Positions 10,166-17,686 of a DNA stretch of 64,000 bases are shown here, piece after piece. The stretch comes from Bacteroidales bacterium (GTDB taxonomy: Bacteria > Bacteroidota > Bacteroidia > Bacteroidales > UBA932), in contig JAFRQH010000003.1 of assembly GCA_017428725.1 (NCBI GenBank), forward strand, positions 124,001-188,000, in the 5' to 3' direction. Positions within the stretch are counted from its first letter, which is position 1. The number at the start of each line of letters is the position of its first letter. Under the pieces are notes generated by a model. It had not been told where the DNA came from. It did no database searches and saw nothing but the letters and a program-made list of their open reading frames with translations. The translations under genes were made by a program, and so were the position numbers.

Positions 10166-11446
10166 ATGGACTTATTGCTCAAAGGAGGGACCCTGGTCGA
10201 CGCCACGCGGCGCCGGGTGGCGGACGTGCTCGTCCGGGACGGGCGGATCGCCGCCATCGGGCCGGACATCCGCTACGCGTCCGGCGCAGAGCCCGTCGAC
10301 TGCCGCGGCCGGCTGGTCAGCTACGGCTTCGCCGACATCCACGTCCATTTCCGGGAGCCCGGACAATCCTACAAAGAGACCATTCGCACGGGGGCGCTGG
10401 CCGCCGCGCACGGCGGCTACACCACCGTATGCGCGATGCCCAACCTCGATCCCGTGCCCGACAGCGCGGAGACCCTGGCCCTGGAGCAGGAGATCATCGA
10501 CCGCGACGCCTGCATCGAGGTCCTCCCTTACGCCGCCATCACCCGCGGCCGCAAGGGGCTGGAACTCGTGGACTTCGCCGCCCTCAAGGGCCGCTGCTGC
10601 GCCTTCTCGGACGACGGCTCCGGCGTGCAGGACGAGGCGATGATGCGCGCGGCAATGGAGGCCGCGGCGCGCGCGGACGTGATCCTCGCAGCCCACTGCG
10701 AGGACAACGCGCTGCTGCGCGGCGGCTACATCCACGCCGGCCGCTACGCCGCGGCGCACGGCCACAAGGGCATCTGCTCCGAGAGCGAATGGGGCCAGAT
10801 CGCCCGCGACCTGCGGCTCGCCGGGCAGACCGGCTGCCGCTACCACGTCTGCCACATCTCCTGCGCCGAGAGCGTGGCGCTCATCCGCGACGCCAAGGCG
10901 CGCGGAGTGCGCGTGACCTGCGAGACGGGCCCCCACTACCTCACCCTCTGCGAGGACGACCTGCAGGAGGACGGGCGCTTCAAGATGAACCCGCCCCTGC
11001 GCCGCGCCGAGGACCGCGAGGCCCTCATCGAGGGCCTGCGCGACGGGACCATCGACGCCATCGCCACGGACCACGCCCCTCACGGCGCCGCGGAGAAATC
11101 CCGCGGCCTGCAGGGCAGCGCGATGGGCGTCGTGGGCCTGGAGACGGCCTTTCCGGTGCTCTACACCGACCTTGTGCTGACCGGTAAGGTCTCCCTGGAG
11201 CGCATCATCGAGGCGCTCACGGCCGGGCCGCGCCGCGCCTTCCGGCTCGGCGGTCCCGCCTGTGGCCTGCAGCCCGGCGCCCCCGCCGACCTCACCGTCA
11301 TCGACCCCGACGCCGCCTGGACCGTCGACCCCGCGGACTTCCTGTCCCTGGGCAAGGCCACGCCCTTCGCCGGCAAGTCCGTCCGCAGCCGTATCATCCT
11401 GACACTCAAGGAAGGAGTCCCCGTCTATCAATCAAACTCCCTATGA
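10166..11446 (+). CDS. pyrC: Dihydroorotase (class I type)
   Basis: Third step of pyrimidine synthesis: cyclises N-carbamoyl-aspartate to dihydroorotate. 426 residues; amidohydrolase fold with DIHVHFREPG (zinc His-x-His), AAHCEDN with a metal His, CHISCAES with a metal His, and the catalytic Asp in ATDHAPHG. Start taken at ATG 10166 (MDLLLKGGTL); a farther upstream ATG at 10118 lies inside the deformylase gene. It is separated from the rest of the pyr genes by the fimbrillin-like locus, so it is probably regulated apart from them. Confidence 0.94.
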   Translation: MDLLLKGGTLVDATRRRVADVLVRDGRIAAIGPDIRYASGAEPVDCRGRLVSYGFADIHVHFREPGQSYKETIRTGALAAAHGGYTTVCAMPNLDPVPDSAETLALEQEIIDRDACIEVLPYAAITRGRKGLELVDFAALKGRCCAFSDDGSGVQDEAMMRAAMEAAARADVILAAHCEDNALLRGGYIHAGRYAAAHGHKGICSESEWGQIARDLRLAGQTGCRYHVCHISCAESVALIRDAKARGVRVTCETGPHYLTLCEDDLQEDGRFKMNPPLRRAEDREALIEGLRDGTIDAIATDHAPHGAAEKSRGLQGSAMGVVGLETAFPVLYTDLVLTGKVSLERIIEALTAGPRRAFRLGGPACGLQPGAPADLTVIDPDAAWTVDPADFLSLGKATPFAGKSVRSRIILTLKEGVPVYQSNSL

Positions 11447-12012
11447 GAAAGCACCTTCATCTTATCCTCGCGGCCGCGCTCCTGCTGATCGGCAGCGCTG
11501 CGCTGGCCCAGACCGTGCCCGACTGGCAGCCGGGCCAGCTCGTCCGCAAAGGCACCCGCATCGCCGTGGACAGCGTCAAACTCGACAAGCCGGCCACCCT
11601 CCTGCTCCTGGAGGATGCCGGCGGACCGCAGCTCCGCGCCGACTGGGAGAAATACTGCGCCCAGCGCGGCTGGGGCATCGGCCTGACGGCCGGCGGCTTC
11701 ACGCTCGCCGCCGGCGGCCTGTTCTACAGCATGGCCATGGTGGTGGGCGGTGCGGTCGGTACCGCTCTCGTCGCGGTCGGCGGCGACGAGGCCGTCCAAG
11801 GCGTCTGGAACGGGATGTCGCCCCGCATCAACGGCGGGATGATCGTCGCCGGCGTGGGCGTCGCGGCCGGCGTGACCGGCGTGGTCCTGCTCATCAACGG
11901 CAACACGCACCTCCGCCGCATCGTCAAGGACTGCAACGACCCCGCCTCCGGCGCCGTCACCCTCTCCTTCGGCCCCACTCCCTCCGGCATCGGCCTCGCC
12001 CTGCAGTTCTAG
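11443..12012 (+). CDS. Unknown exported membrane protein
   Basis: Not recognised. 189 residues: a signal peptide (MRKHLHLILAAALLLIGS..., likely cut after ALAQ), a basic patch QLVRKGTR, then two glycine/alanine-rich hydrophobic segments at about residues 76-103 and 127-151, and a tail ending LALQF. The layout suggests a small periplasm-facing membrane protein. Its start overlaps the dihydroorotase stop (ATGA 11443-11446), so it is co-translated with pyrC, but nothing in the sequence ties it to pyrimidines. Confidence 0.75.
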   Translation: MRKHLHLILAAALLLIGSAALAQTVPDWQPGQLVRKGTRIAVDSVKLDKPATLLLLEDAGGPQLRADWEKYCAQRGWGIGLTAGGFTLAAGGLFYSMAMVVGGAVGTALVAVGGDEAVQGVWNGMSPRINGGMIVAGVGVAAGVTGVVLLINGNTHLRRIVKDCNDPASGAVTLSFGPTPSGIGLALQF

Positions 12013-12075
12013 GCCGTCCTGCGCCCCGCTGCGTTTCCGATCCTGCCCCCCCCTGGGCCCGATTCCGGCCCAAAT

Positions 12076-12113
12076 CGAGACAACCCCTGCCACGAACGGC
12101 AGGGGTTGTCTCG
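12076..12113. terminator. Perfect 16-bp hairpin between convergent genes
   Basis: Arms 12076-12091 and 12098-12113 are fully complementary (CGAGACAACCCCTGCC and its complement) around the loop ACGAAC. It lies between the stop of the plus-strand gene at 12012 and the minus-strand lipoprotein stop at 12162. No long T run follows on either strand, so it may stop transcription weakly or protect 3' ends. Confidence 0.6.
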
Positions 12114-12161
12114 AAAAACGGCATTTTCGGGCCCACGGGGGCTCAGCTCGCCGGGTCTCCG

Positions 12162-13010
12162 TCAGTCCGATGCGACATTGTCCAGCCTCCCGGAGATGTC
12201 ATAAACCTTGCCGGGCAAGAGAGCCGTCGTAGGGAGGGTCTTGGAGTACACAGTGCTACCGGAGGCCCGCACTTCAATCTTCGGGGTCTGGTCTGTCCCG
12301 TCAGCAACAAAGGGTATATAGAGATCATAAGGGACAATTCCCGGATCGGGACCGGTCACTACGCCCGATTGGTCACCTGTATTATTTGTCATATAAGCTG
12401 TATCATTCCCCCCGAAAAACTGATAATGGAGGCCGCAGCGCACAAAATAGCATCGCTCCGTCATCCCGGCGATCCGGGTCCCCTTCTTGATATACAGGAA
12501 AGAACTCTTCTGCTCCAAATTAGTAGCGGGGACCACACCTCCCGTCACGGTAATCCCACAGGCTCCGTAAATGAGGTTCTTGCAGGCATTTTCCAATGTC
12601 CAATAATCCTCGTCGGTAGTATTGATGTAAGCGATTGTCATTCCTTTCCAGCCAGCGTTATAACCGTCGGCGGGGTAGTAGACACCGATGGTGCAGTCGT
12701 CCGGCATCGCGCTGGACGGATTCGAGAAAACGGCGTTCTTTCCGCCGTTGCTGATGGCGGTCACCGTGAATTCTTCGTATTGGTCGCTTTCTCTTCCCCA
12801 CATCACCGCCACCTTGTCTCCGACTTCCCAGGCGGCTTTCAGGAAATCGGTTCCTTCCGTCACCGAGAACTTCGTCTGCGGCGCGCTGAGCGACAACTCG
12901 AAGGAAACCTCACGGGTCTGAGGGGTAGCTTGCGGCGCTTTCTGGCAGGAAAGCGCCAGTGCTGCCACCGCTGCGATGGCTACGGCACTGATCAGTTCGT
13001 TCCTCTTCAT
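12162..13010 (-). CDS. Fimbrillin-like lipoprotein
   Basis: 282 residues from ATG 13010. The N terminus is a lipoprotein signal ending LALSC, giving a lipid-anchored protein. After it comes SFELSLSAPQTKFSVTEG and AAWEVGDKVAVMWG, a pattern recalled from Bacteroidales fimbrillin families (Mfa/FimA-like domains begin with T-K and W-x-x-G-D). The C-terminal part ends LLPGKVYDISGRLDNVA, also typical (last strands after 'L.PGK.Y'). Role inferred: surface or pilus subunit, or accessory tip protein. Four bases after the small upstream ORF. AT content is higher than in the neighbours, consistent with a variable accessory surface gene. Confidence 0.7.
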   Translation of the reverse strand: MKRNELISAVAIAAVAALALSCQKAPQATPQTREVSFELSLSAPQTKFSVTEGTDFLKAAWEVGDKVAVMWGRESDQYEEFTVTAISNGGKNAVFSNPSSAMPDDCTIGVYYPADGYNAGWKGMTIAYINTTDEDYWTLENACKNLIYGACGITVTGGVVPATNLEQKSSFLYIKKGTRIAGMTERCYFVRCGLHYQFFGGNDTAYMTNNTGDQSGVVTGPDPGIVPYDLYIPFVADGTDQTPKIEVRASGSTVYSKTLPTTALLPGKVYDISGRLDNVASD

Positions 13011-13014
13011 CTTG

Positions 13015-13146
13015 TCACAGTTTTTCGAATTCATACTTGTCATCGGAGAGACCTCCGCTCGCGGCAATGACCCCCTCCGGGGCCACTTCCAGTACATCGC
13101 ACACCGGCACGAAGTACTTCTCTTTGTTCGGATTGATTGTCACCAT
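13015..13146 (-). CDS. 43-residue peptide upstream of the fimbrillin-like gene
   Basis: ATG 13146 to TGA 13015, ending four bases before the lipoprotein ATG. The peptide begins MVTINPNKEKYFVPVCDVLE and ends SDDKYEFEKL; the pattern 'Y..P..DV.E....GVI..SG' resembles small Bacteroidales proteins often seen next to cell-surface genes. No signal peptide. Function unknown. A weak promoter-like TATCTTTC is at 13161-13168 (minus). Confidence 0.6.
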   Translation of the reverse strand: MVTINPNKEKYFVPVCDVLEVAPEGVIAASGGLSDDKYEFEKL

Positions 13147-13377
13147 GGTATTGGATGTTTGAAAGATACACGGAAGAGACCGCCGGGCATCCTGACGGAC
13201 CGGCGATAACACAAATCGCAAATCACTGAATTGCAAATACTTATCTTGCCACACCCAAGCATCTTGGAGGTAGCCTCTACAGAAAGATATGGACGCAGAG
13301 CGGGCATTGCAGACGAGTTATTGACGCAATTATAGCCATTTTGTCGGGAACATCCAAGCCGGGAAAAGAAAAATGAC
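13147..13377. other. Intergenic region between divergent fimbrillin-like and pyr transcripts
   Basis: 231 bases, noticeably AT-richer than the genes. Apart from the weak minus-strand TATCTTTC near 13161-13168 and the plus-strand pyr promoter just to the right, I see no gene, tRNA or clear repeat here. Confidence 0.5.
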
Positions 13378-13385
13378 TATCTTTG
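13378..13385 (+). promoter_or_regulatory. Promoter -7 element of the pyr operon leader
   Basis: TATCTTTG is a perfect TAnnTTTG match. The expected start is about 13389, giving a leader of roughly 130 bases before pyrK with only about 11 bases before the leader-peptide ATG. No convincing TTTG is seen at the -33 position. Confidence 0.7.
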
Positions 13386-13399
13386 CAGGGATTAGCGCT

Positions 13400-13480
13400 A
13401 TGGACAGGACGCACCTTCTCACCGGTTCTCGCTGCGGCGGCCCCCAGACGGTCTCCTCTCCCCGGCGTTTTCTTTTTTGA
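13400..13480 (+). CDS. Putative pyr operon leader peptide (26 codons)
   Basis: ORF of 26 codons from ATG 13400 to TGA 13478-13480, reading MDRTHLLTG... and ending S-P-R-R-F-L-F. The last three codons are TTT CTT TTT, so the RNA has a run of ten pyrimidines (T 13468-13471, C 13472, T 13473-13478) as translation ends. The stop codon is only seven bases before the 5' arm of an intrinsic terminator. This is the arrangement used in E. coli pyrBI/pyrE attenuation, where UTP-dependent RNA polymerase pausing on a U tract lets a translating ribosome block the hairpin. No Shine-Dalgarno is seen, as usual in this phylum. Inferred, untested. Confidence 0.6.
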   Translation: MDRTHLLTGSRCGGPQTVSSPRRFLF

Positions 13481-13487
13481 CAGTAGC

Positions 13488-13513
13488 GGACAGCCGTTTG
13501 GCTGTCCTTTTTT
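13488..13513 (+). terminator. Intrinsic terminator / attenuator before pyrK
   Basis: GGACAGCC (13488-13495), loop GTTT, GGCTGTCC (13500-13507), then six T (13508-13513). A textbook Rho-independent terminator on the plus strand. It lies after the leader promoter and ends eight bases before the pyrK ATG (13521), where it can only be useful if it is conditional. Confidence 0.85.
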
Positions 13514-13520
13514 GTAACGT

Positions 13521-14258
13521 ATGCAGAAGCGTATCTTCAACATCGAGGCCAACGACCCCGTGGCGCGGGACACCTTCCGGATCGTCCTGCGGACGGACGG
13601 GGACGTGTCCGTGCGCAGCGGACAGTTCGTGGACATCGCCCTGCCGGGCTTCTACCTGCGCCGCCCGATCTCGGTCAGCGACCGCCTGCCCGACGGCGTG
13701 GTGCTCTACTACAAGGTCGTGGGCGAAGGGACCCGCGCGATGGCCGCGATGCGGCCCGGCGCGCAGCTCGAATTGCTCCTGCCGCTGGGCAGCGGATTCC
13801 ATCCGGAGCGCTGCCGCGAAGCCGCGCTGCTGGTCGGCGGCGGCCTGGGCGCCGCACCGCTGTACCTGTTGGCCAAAGAGCTGCTGGCGGCCGGCAAGGC
13901 GGCCACCGCCGTGCTGGGCTTCAACCGCGCCGACGAGATCTGCCTGACGGAGGAGTTCCGCGCGCTCGGCGTGCCCGTGCTCATCGCCACGCTGGACGGC
14001 TCCGTGGGCACCAAGGGCTTCGTGACCGACGCCATCGCCGCCGCACAGCCCACCTTCGACCGCTTCTACAGCTGCGGCCCGCTGCCGATGATGAAGGCCG
14101 TGTGCGCGGCCCTGGACGCCCCCGGCGAAGTGAGCCTGGAGGAGCGGATGGGCTGCGGGGCCGGCTTCTGCTACGGCTGCTCGGTCCAGACCCGGGGCGG
14201 CGCCCGGCGCGTCTGCGCCGACGGCCCCGTTTTCGACAAGGAGGAAGTGTTATGGTAG
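13521..14258 (+). CDS. pyrK: Dihydroorotate dehydrogenase electron-transfer subunit PyrK
   Basis: FAD and [2Fe-2S] subunit of class 1B dihydroorotate dehydrogenase; passes electrons from PyrD to NAD. 245 residues. RRPISV (47-52) is the flavin-binding R-x-(Y/S)-S type motif, GGGLGAAPLYLLAKEL the nucleotide-binding part, and C212, C217, C220 and C232 fit the iron-sulfur spacing C-x4-C-x2-C-x11-C. The start ATG 13521 is eight bases after the leader terminator. Its stop overlaps the pyrD start (ATGGTAG). Confidence 0.94.
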   Translation: MQKRIFNIEANDPVARDTFRIVLRTDGDVSVRSGQFVDIALPGFYLRRPISVSDRLPDGVVLYYKVVGEGTRAMAAMRPGAQLELLLPLGSGFHPERCREAALLVGGGLGAAPLYLLAKELLAAGKAATAVLGFNRADEICLTEEFRALGVPVLIATLDGSVGTKGFVTDAIAAAQPTFDRFYSCGPLPMMKAVCAALDAPGEVSLEERMGCGAGFCYGCSVQTRGGARRVCADGPVFDKEEVLW

Positions 14259-15166
14259 AGAAAGACCTTTCCGTCAGCCTGTGCGGCATCCGGATGCAGA
14301 ACCCGGTCGTGCCCGCCAGCGGCACCTTCGGCTTCGGGCTCGAGCTTGCGGACAGCCTCGACCTGGGCGTGCTGGGCGGCATCTCCCTGAAGGGGACCAC
14401 CCGCGAGGCCCGCTTCGGCAACCCCACCCCGCGCATCGCCGAGTGCACCGCCGGGATGATCAACTCCGTGGGCCTGCAGAACCCGGGCATCGAGGTGCTC
14501 GTCACCGAGAAGGCCCCCGCGCTGCGGCGCATCTACGGCGGGGTCATCATCGCCAACATCAGCGGCTATTCCGTCGAGGAATACGCCTACAACTGCGCCC
14601 GGGCGGACGCCTGCCCGGCCATCGACATCCTGGAGGTCAACGTCTCCTGCCCCAACGTCCACGGCGGCGGGATGGCCTTCGGCACGGATGCGGCCTCCGC
14701 CGCGGCCGTCACGAAGGCCGTGCGCGCCGTGGCCCGCAAGCCCGTCTTCATCAAGCTCAGCCCCAACGTCACGGACATCGTGTCCATCGCCCGCGCCTGC
14801 GAGGACGCCGGAGCGGACGGCATCACGCTCGTCAACACCTTCCTGGGGATGCGCATCGACATCCGGAAGCGCAAGCCCGTCATCGCCAACAAGATGGGCG
14901 GCTTCTCCGGCCCCGCCATCTTCCCGGTGGCCCTGCGGATGGTCTGGCAGGTGGCGCACGCCTGCCGCATCCCCGTGATGGGCTGCGGGGGCGTGGCCCG
15001 CGCCGAGGACGTGGTGGAGATGATGATGGCCGGCGCCACGGCCGTGCAGGTGGGCGCCGAGAACCTCCGCAACCCGCAGGCCAGCCCGGAGATCGTGGCG
15101 GCCCTGCCCGCACTGATGGGCAGCCTGGGAATCAACAGTTTACAAGAGATTATCGGTATCGTATAA
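14252..15166 (+). CDS. pyrD: Dihydroorotate dehydrogenase catalytic subunit, class 1B PyrD
   Basis: Oxidises dihydroorotate to orotate with FMN. 304 residues from ATG 14252, which overlaps the pyrK stop. NPVVPASGTFGFG, SLKGTT, GLQNPGIE and VNVSCPNVHGGG are seen; the Cys in SCPN is the catalytic base of class 1 enzymes, against Ser in class 2. GGVARAEDVVEMMMAGATAVQVG binds the FMN phosphate. The paired pyrK supports class 1B, suited to anaerobic growth with NAD. Confidence 0.95.
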   Translation: MVEKDLSVSLCGIRMQNPVVPASGTFGFGLELADSLDLGVLGGISLKGTTREARFGNPTPRIAECTAGMINSVGLQNPGIEVLVTEKAPALRRIYGGVIIANISGYSVEEYAYNCARADACPAIDILEVNVSCPNVHGGGMAFGTDAASAAAVTKAVRAVARKPVFIKLSPNVTDIVSIARACEDAGADGITLVNTFLGMRIDIRKRKPVIANKMGGFSGPAIFPVALRMVWQVAHACRIPVMGCGGVARAEDVVEMMMAGATAVQVGAENLRNPQASPEIVAALPALMGSLGINSLQEIIGIV

Positions 15167-15169
15167 AGT

Positions 15170-15919
15170 ATGGCAAAAGACGTCATCATCGCCTGCGACT
15201 TCGCCGGCAGGCAGCAGGCCCTGGGGTTCCTCGACGCCTTCGAGGGACACCGCAAACCCTTCGTCAAGATCGGGATGGAGCTCTTCTACGCCGAAGGCCC
15301 GGAGATCGTGCGCGAACTCAAGCGCCGCGGCCACCCGGTCTTCCTGGACCTCAAGCTCCACGACATCCCCAACACCGTCCGCAAGGCGATGCGCGTGCTC
15401 TCCGCGCTGGACGTGGACATCGTCAACGTCCACGCCGCCGGCACCATCGAGATGATGCGCGCCGCGCTGGAGGGCCTGATTGAGGGGAGGAAACCGGGGT
15501 CCCCGAAAATCTCCGATTTACGGGGTGGTCCCGACGGGACGCGCCCGCTGCTGATCGCCGTGACCCAGCTCACCTCCACCAGCGAGGAGCGGATGCAGAA
15601 GGAGCTGCTGATCGGCGCCGGCATCAATGATACGATTGTGAAATACGCGCAGAACGCGCGCGAAGCGGGTCTGGACGGCGTCGTGTGCTCGCCGCTGGAG
15701 GCGGCGATGGTCAAGGCCGCCTGCGGCCCGGACTTCCTCACCGTCACGCCGGGCATCCGCTTCGCGGACGCCGCGGCGGACGACCAGGTCCGCATCACCA
15801 CGCCCGCCCGTGCCCGCGAGATCGGCTCCGACTACATTGTGGTCGGCCGCCCCGTGACGGCCGCCCCCGACCCCGTCGCCGCCTACGACCGTTGCATCCA
15901 GGAATTTTTGAATCAATAA
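15170..15919 (+). CDS. pyrF: Orotidine 5'-phosphate decarboxylase PyrF
   Basis: Decarboxylates OMP to UMP. 249 residues, of the short-chain bacterial type. The catalytic D-x-K-x-x-D is in [13 protein letters not shown] (Asp60, Lys62, Asp65); LIAVTQLTS and TPGIRF follow. Residues about 106-124 ([18 protein letters not shown]) look like an insertion compared with typical short PyrF, in a loop between strands. Three bases after pyrD and six before pyrE. Confidence 0.94.
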   Translation: MAKDVIIACDFAGRQQALGFLDAFEGHRKPFVKIGMELFYAEGPEIVRELKRRGHPVFLDLKLHDIPNTVRKAMRVLSALDVDIVNVHAAGTIEMMRAALEGLIEGRKPGSPKISDLRGGPDGTRPLLIAVTQLTSTSEERMQKELLIGAGINDTIVKYAQNAREAGLDGVVCSPLEAAMVKAACGPDFLTVTPGIRFADAAADDQVRITTPARAREIGSDYIVVGRPVTAAPDPVAAYDRCIQEFLNQ

Positions 15920-15925
15920 GATACA

Positions 15926-16534
15926 ATGCAAAGACAGATTGCCAAAGACCTCCTTTCGATCGGCGCCGTGTTCCTGCGCCCCGAGGAGCCGTTCACCTGG
16001 GCCAGCGGCATCCAGAGCCCGATCTACTGCGACAACCGCCTGACCCTCTCCACCCCCGCCGTACGCAATGACGTGGAGAACGGGCTCGCCACGCTCGTGC
16101 GCGAGCACTTCCCCGCCTGCGAAGCACTGATGGGCACCTCCACGGCCGGCATCGCCCACGCCGCCATCACCGCCACGATCCTCGGCCTGCCGATGGGCTA
16201 CGTGCGGGGCGAGGCCAAGAGCCACGGCCGCACCAACCGCATCGAAGGCCGGCTCGAGCCCGGCACCAAGGTCGTTGTGGTCGAGGACCTCATCTCCACG
16301 GGCGGCAGCGTCATCGACGTGGTCAACGCGCTGCGTGAGGCCGGCGCCGAGGTGCTGGGGATCGTCAGCATCTTCACCTACGGCATCCGCAAGGGCCTGG
16401 ACCGGCTCGCCGCCGCGAACGTCGTCAACCACTCGCTCAGCAACCTCGACACCCTCGTGGACGTAGCCGTCGAAGAAGGCTACATCACCCCCGCCCAGAA
16501 AGAACAAGTCATCGCATTCCGAAACGCCTTATGA
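15926..16534 (+). CDS. pyrE: Orotate phosphoribosyltransferase PyrE
   Basis: Joins orotate to PRPP giving OMP. 202 residues. FTWASGIQSPIYCDNR at the N terminus, MGTSTAGIAHAA, the mobile-loop Lys/His region GEAKSHGRTNRIEG, and the PRPP motif VVVVEDLISTGGSV are all present. The stop overlaps the pyrB start (ATGA 16531-16534), indicating coupled translation. Confidence 0.96.
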   Translation: MQRQIAKDLLSIGAVFLRPEEPFTWASGIQSPIYCDNRLTLSTPAVRNDVENGLATLVREHFPACEALMGTSTAGIAHAAITATILGLPMGYVRGEAKSHGRTNRIEGRLEPGTKVVVVEDLISTGGSVIDVVNALREAGAEVLGIVSIFTYGIRKGLDRLAAANVVNHSLSNLDTLVDVAVEEGYITPAQKEQVIAFRNAL

Positions 16535-17610
16535 AACACCTCATCGACCCCACCGACCTCAGCAAACAGGAGATCGACCAGATCATCGCCCTGGCCGAAG
16601 ACATCATCGCGCACCGCGAGCGCTACCAGGGCAGCATGGCCCACAAGAAGCTTGCAACGCTCTTCTACGAGCCCAGCACGCGTACGAGGCTGAGTTTCAC
16701 CGCGGCGATGATGGAACTGGGCGGCCAGGTCCTCGGCTTCTCCAACCCCCAGAACTCCTCCGCAGCCAAGGGCGAGACGGTGCAGGACACCGTCCGCGTG
16801 CTGGGCTGCTTCGCCGACATCATCGCGATGCGCCACCCCATCGAGGGCGCCCCGCTGGTGGCCTCCGAGGTGTCCCAGGTGCCGATCATCAACGCCGGCG
16901 ACGGCTCACACAGCCACCCCACCCAGACGCTCACCGACCTGCTCACCATCAAGCGTGAGCTGGGCCGCATCGACGACATCACCATCGGCTTCTGCGGCGA
17001 CCTCCGCTTCGGCCGCACGGTCCACTCCCTGATCAAGGCCCTGTCCCGATACCACGGCATCAAGGTCGTGCTGATCGCTCCGGACGAGCTGCGCCTGCCC
17101 GACTACATCAAGCTGGACGTCTGCGAGAAGATGGGCGTGGAGTACCGCGAGACCGACAACCTCGACGAGGCCATCCCCGAACTGGACGTGCTCTACATGA
17201 CGCGCGTGCAGAAGGAGCGCTTCCTGGACGAGGACGAGTTCGACCGCGTCAAGGACAGCTTTGTGCTGGACGCCCGCCGCATGGCGCTGGCCAAGGAGAA
17301 GATGGCCGTGCTGCACCCGCTCCCCCGCGTCAACGAGATTCTCACCGAGGTCGACGACGACCCGCGTGCGGCGTATTTCCGCCAGGTGGAGAACGGCAAA
17401 CTCGTTCGTATGGCGCTGATCATCAGCCTGATGGAGTGGAAAAACGACCCCGAGCACACGATGCCGGAGCACGAAGCGCCCATCATCAACCCCGCCCTGC
17501 ACTGCACCAACGGCAAGTGCATCTGCAACAACGAGAAGCACCAGCCCCGCTTCCGCCTGGCCGAGAACGGCATCTACCGCTGCTGGTATTGCGACAGCAA
17601 GGTCCGTTAA
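16531..17610 (+). CDS. pyrB: Aspartate carbamoyltransferase PyrB with fused PyrI-like zinc ribbon
   Basis: Carbamoylates aspartate. Residues 1-308 are a normal catalytic chain: STRTRLSF (49-56) binds carbamoyl phosphate, AGDGSHSHPTQTL and LHPLPRVNEI complete the site. The extra tail to 359 holds C325, C330, C351 and C354, i.e. C-x4-C-x20-C-x2-C, the spacing pattern of the C-terminal zinc domain of the regulatory chain PyrI (C-x4-C-x23-C-x2-C in E. coli); C332 is extra. The nucleotide-binding allosteric domain of PyrI is absent and no pyrI follows. Last gene of the operon; a hairpin overlaps its stop codon. Confidence 0.93.
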   Translation: MKHLIDPTDLSKQEIDQIIALAEDIIAHRERYQGSMAHKKLATLFYEPSTRTRLSFTAAMMELGGQVLGFSNPQNSSAAKGETVQDTVRVLGCFADIIAMRHPIEGAPLVASEVSQVPIINAGDGSHSHPTQTLTDLLTIKRELGRIDDITIGFCGDLRFGRTVHSLIKALSRYHGIKVVLIAPDELRLPDYIKLDVCEKMGVEYRETDNLDEAIPELDVLYMTRVQKERFLDEDEFDRVKDSFVLDARRMALAKEKMAVLHPLPRVNEILTEVDDDPRAAYFRQVENGKLVRMALIISLMEWKNDPEHTMPEHEAPIINPALHCTNGKCICNNEKHQPRFRLAENGIYRCWYCDSKVR

Positions 17611-17621
17611 CCGGACCTTGC
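17597..17621 (+). terminator. Hairpin over the pyrB stop codon
   Basis: GCAAGGTCCG (17597-17606), loop TTAAC, CGGACCTTGC (17612-17621): 10-bp perfect stem with the pyrB TAA (17608-17610) in the loop/3' side. It starts a two-hairpin module that recurs downstream of gdhA. No T run follows. Confidence 0.65.
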
Positions 17622-17686
17622 TATCAAAATGCTTCGCAACTGAGGGGGCGTTCCCCCTCAGACCCCCTGCGTCGCTAAAGCTCCGA
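17597..17686 (+). repeat. Two-hairpin 3' module, copy A (downstream of pyrB)
   Basis: In order: hairpin GCAAGG...CCTTGC then TAT, a second hairpin TGAGGGGG-CGTT-CCCCCTCA (17641-17660), then the conserved tail CCCCTGCGTCGCT (17664-17676) and GCTCCGA (17680-17686). Copy B, on the minus strand at 39461-39546 just after gdhA, has the same order, the same GAGGGGGCGTTCCCCCT core and the same tail, but a different sequence in the first stem. Both copies follow a gene in the sense direction. Confidence 0.7.

Noticed and set aside
12076..12113. Reading this hairpin as a standard Rho-independent terminator
   Set aside because: The stem is excellent but neither strand has a T run after it, so only a bidirectional or stabilising role between convergent genes is claimed.
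13340..13343. TTTG at 13340 as the -33 element of the pyr promoter
   Set aside because: It is 34 bases from the -7 box, well beyond the usual 19-23.
13402..13507. Alternative pairing of the leader's GGACAG (13402-13407) with the terminator 3' arm CTGTCC (13502-13507)
   Set aside because: The match is exact but only six bases and spans about 100 bases; the local 8-bp hairpin would win, and the ribosome-based model explains the layout without it.
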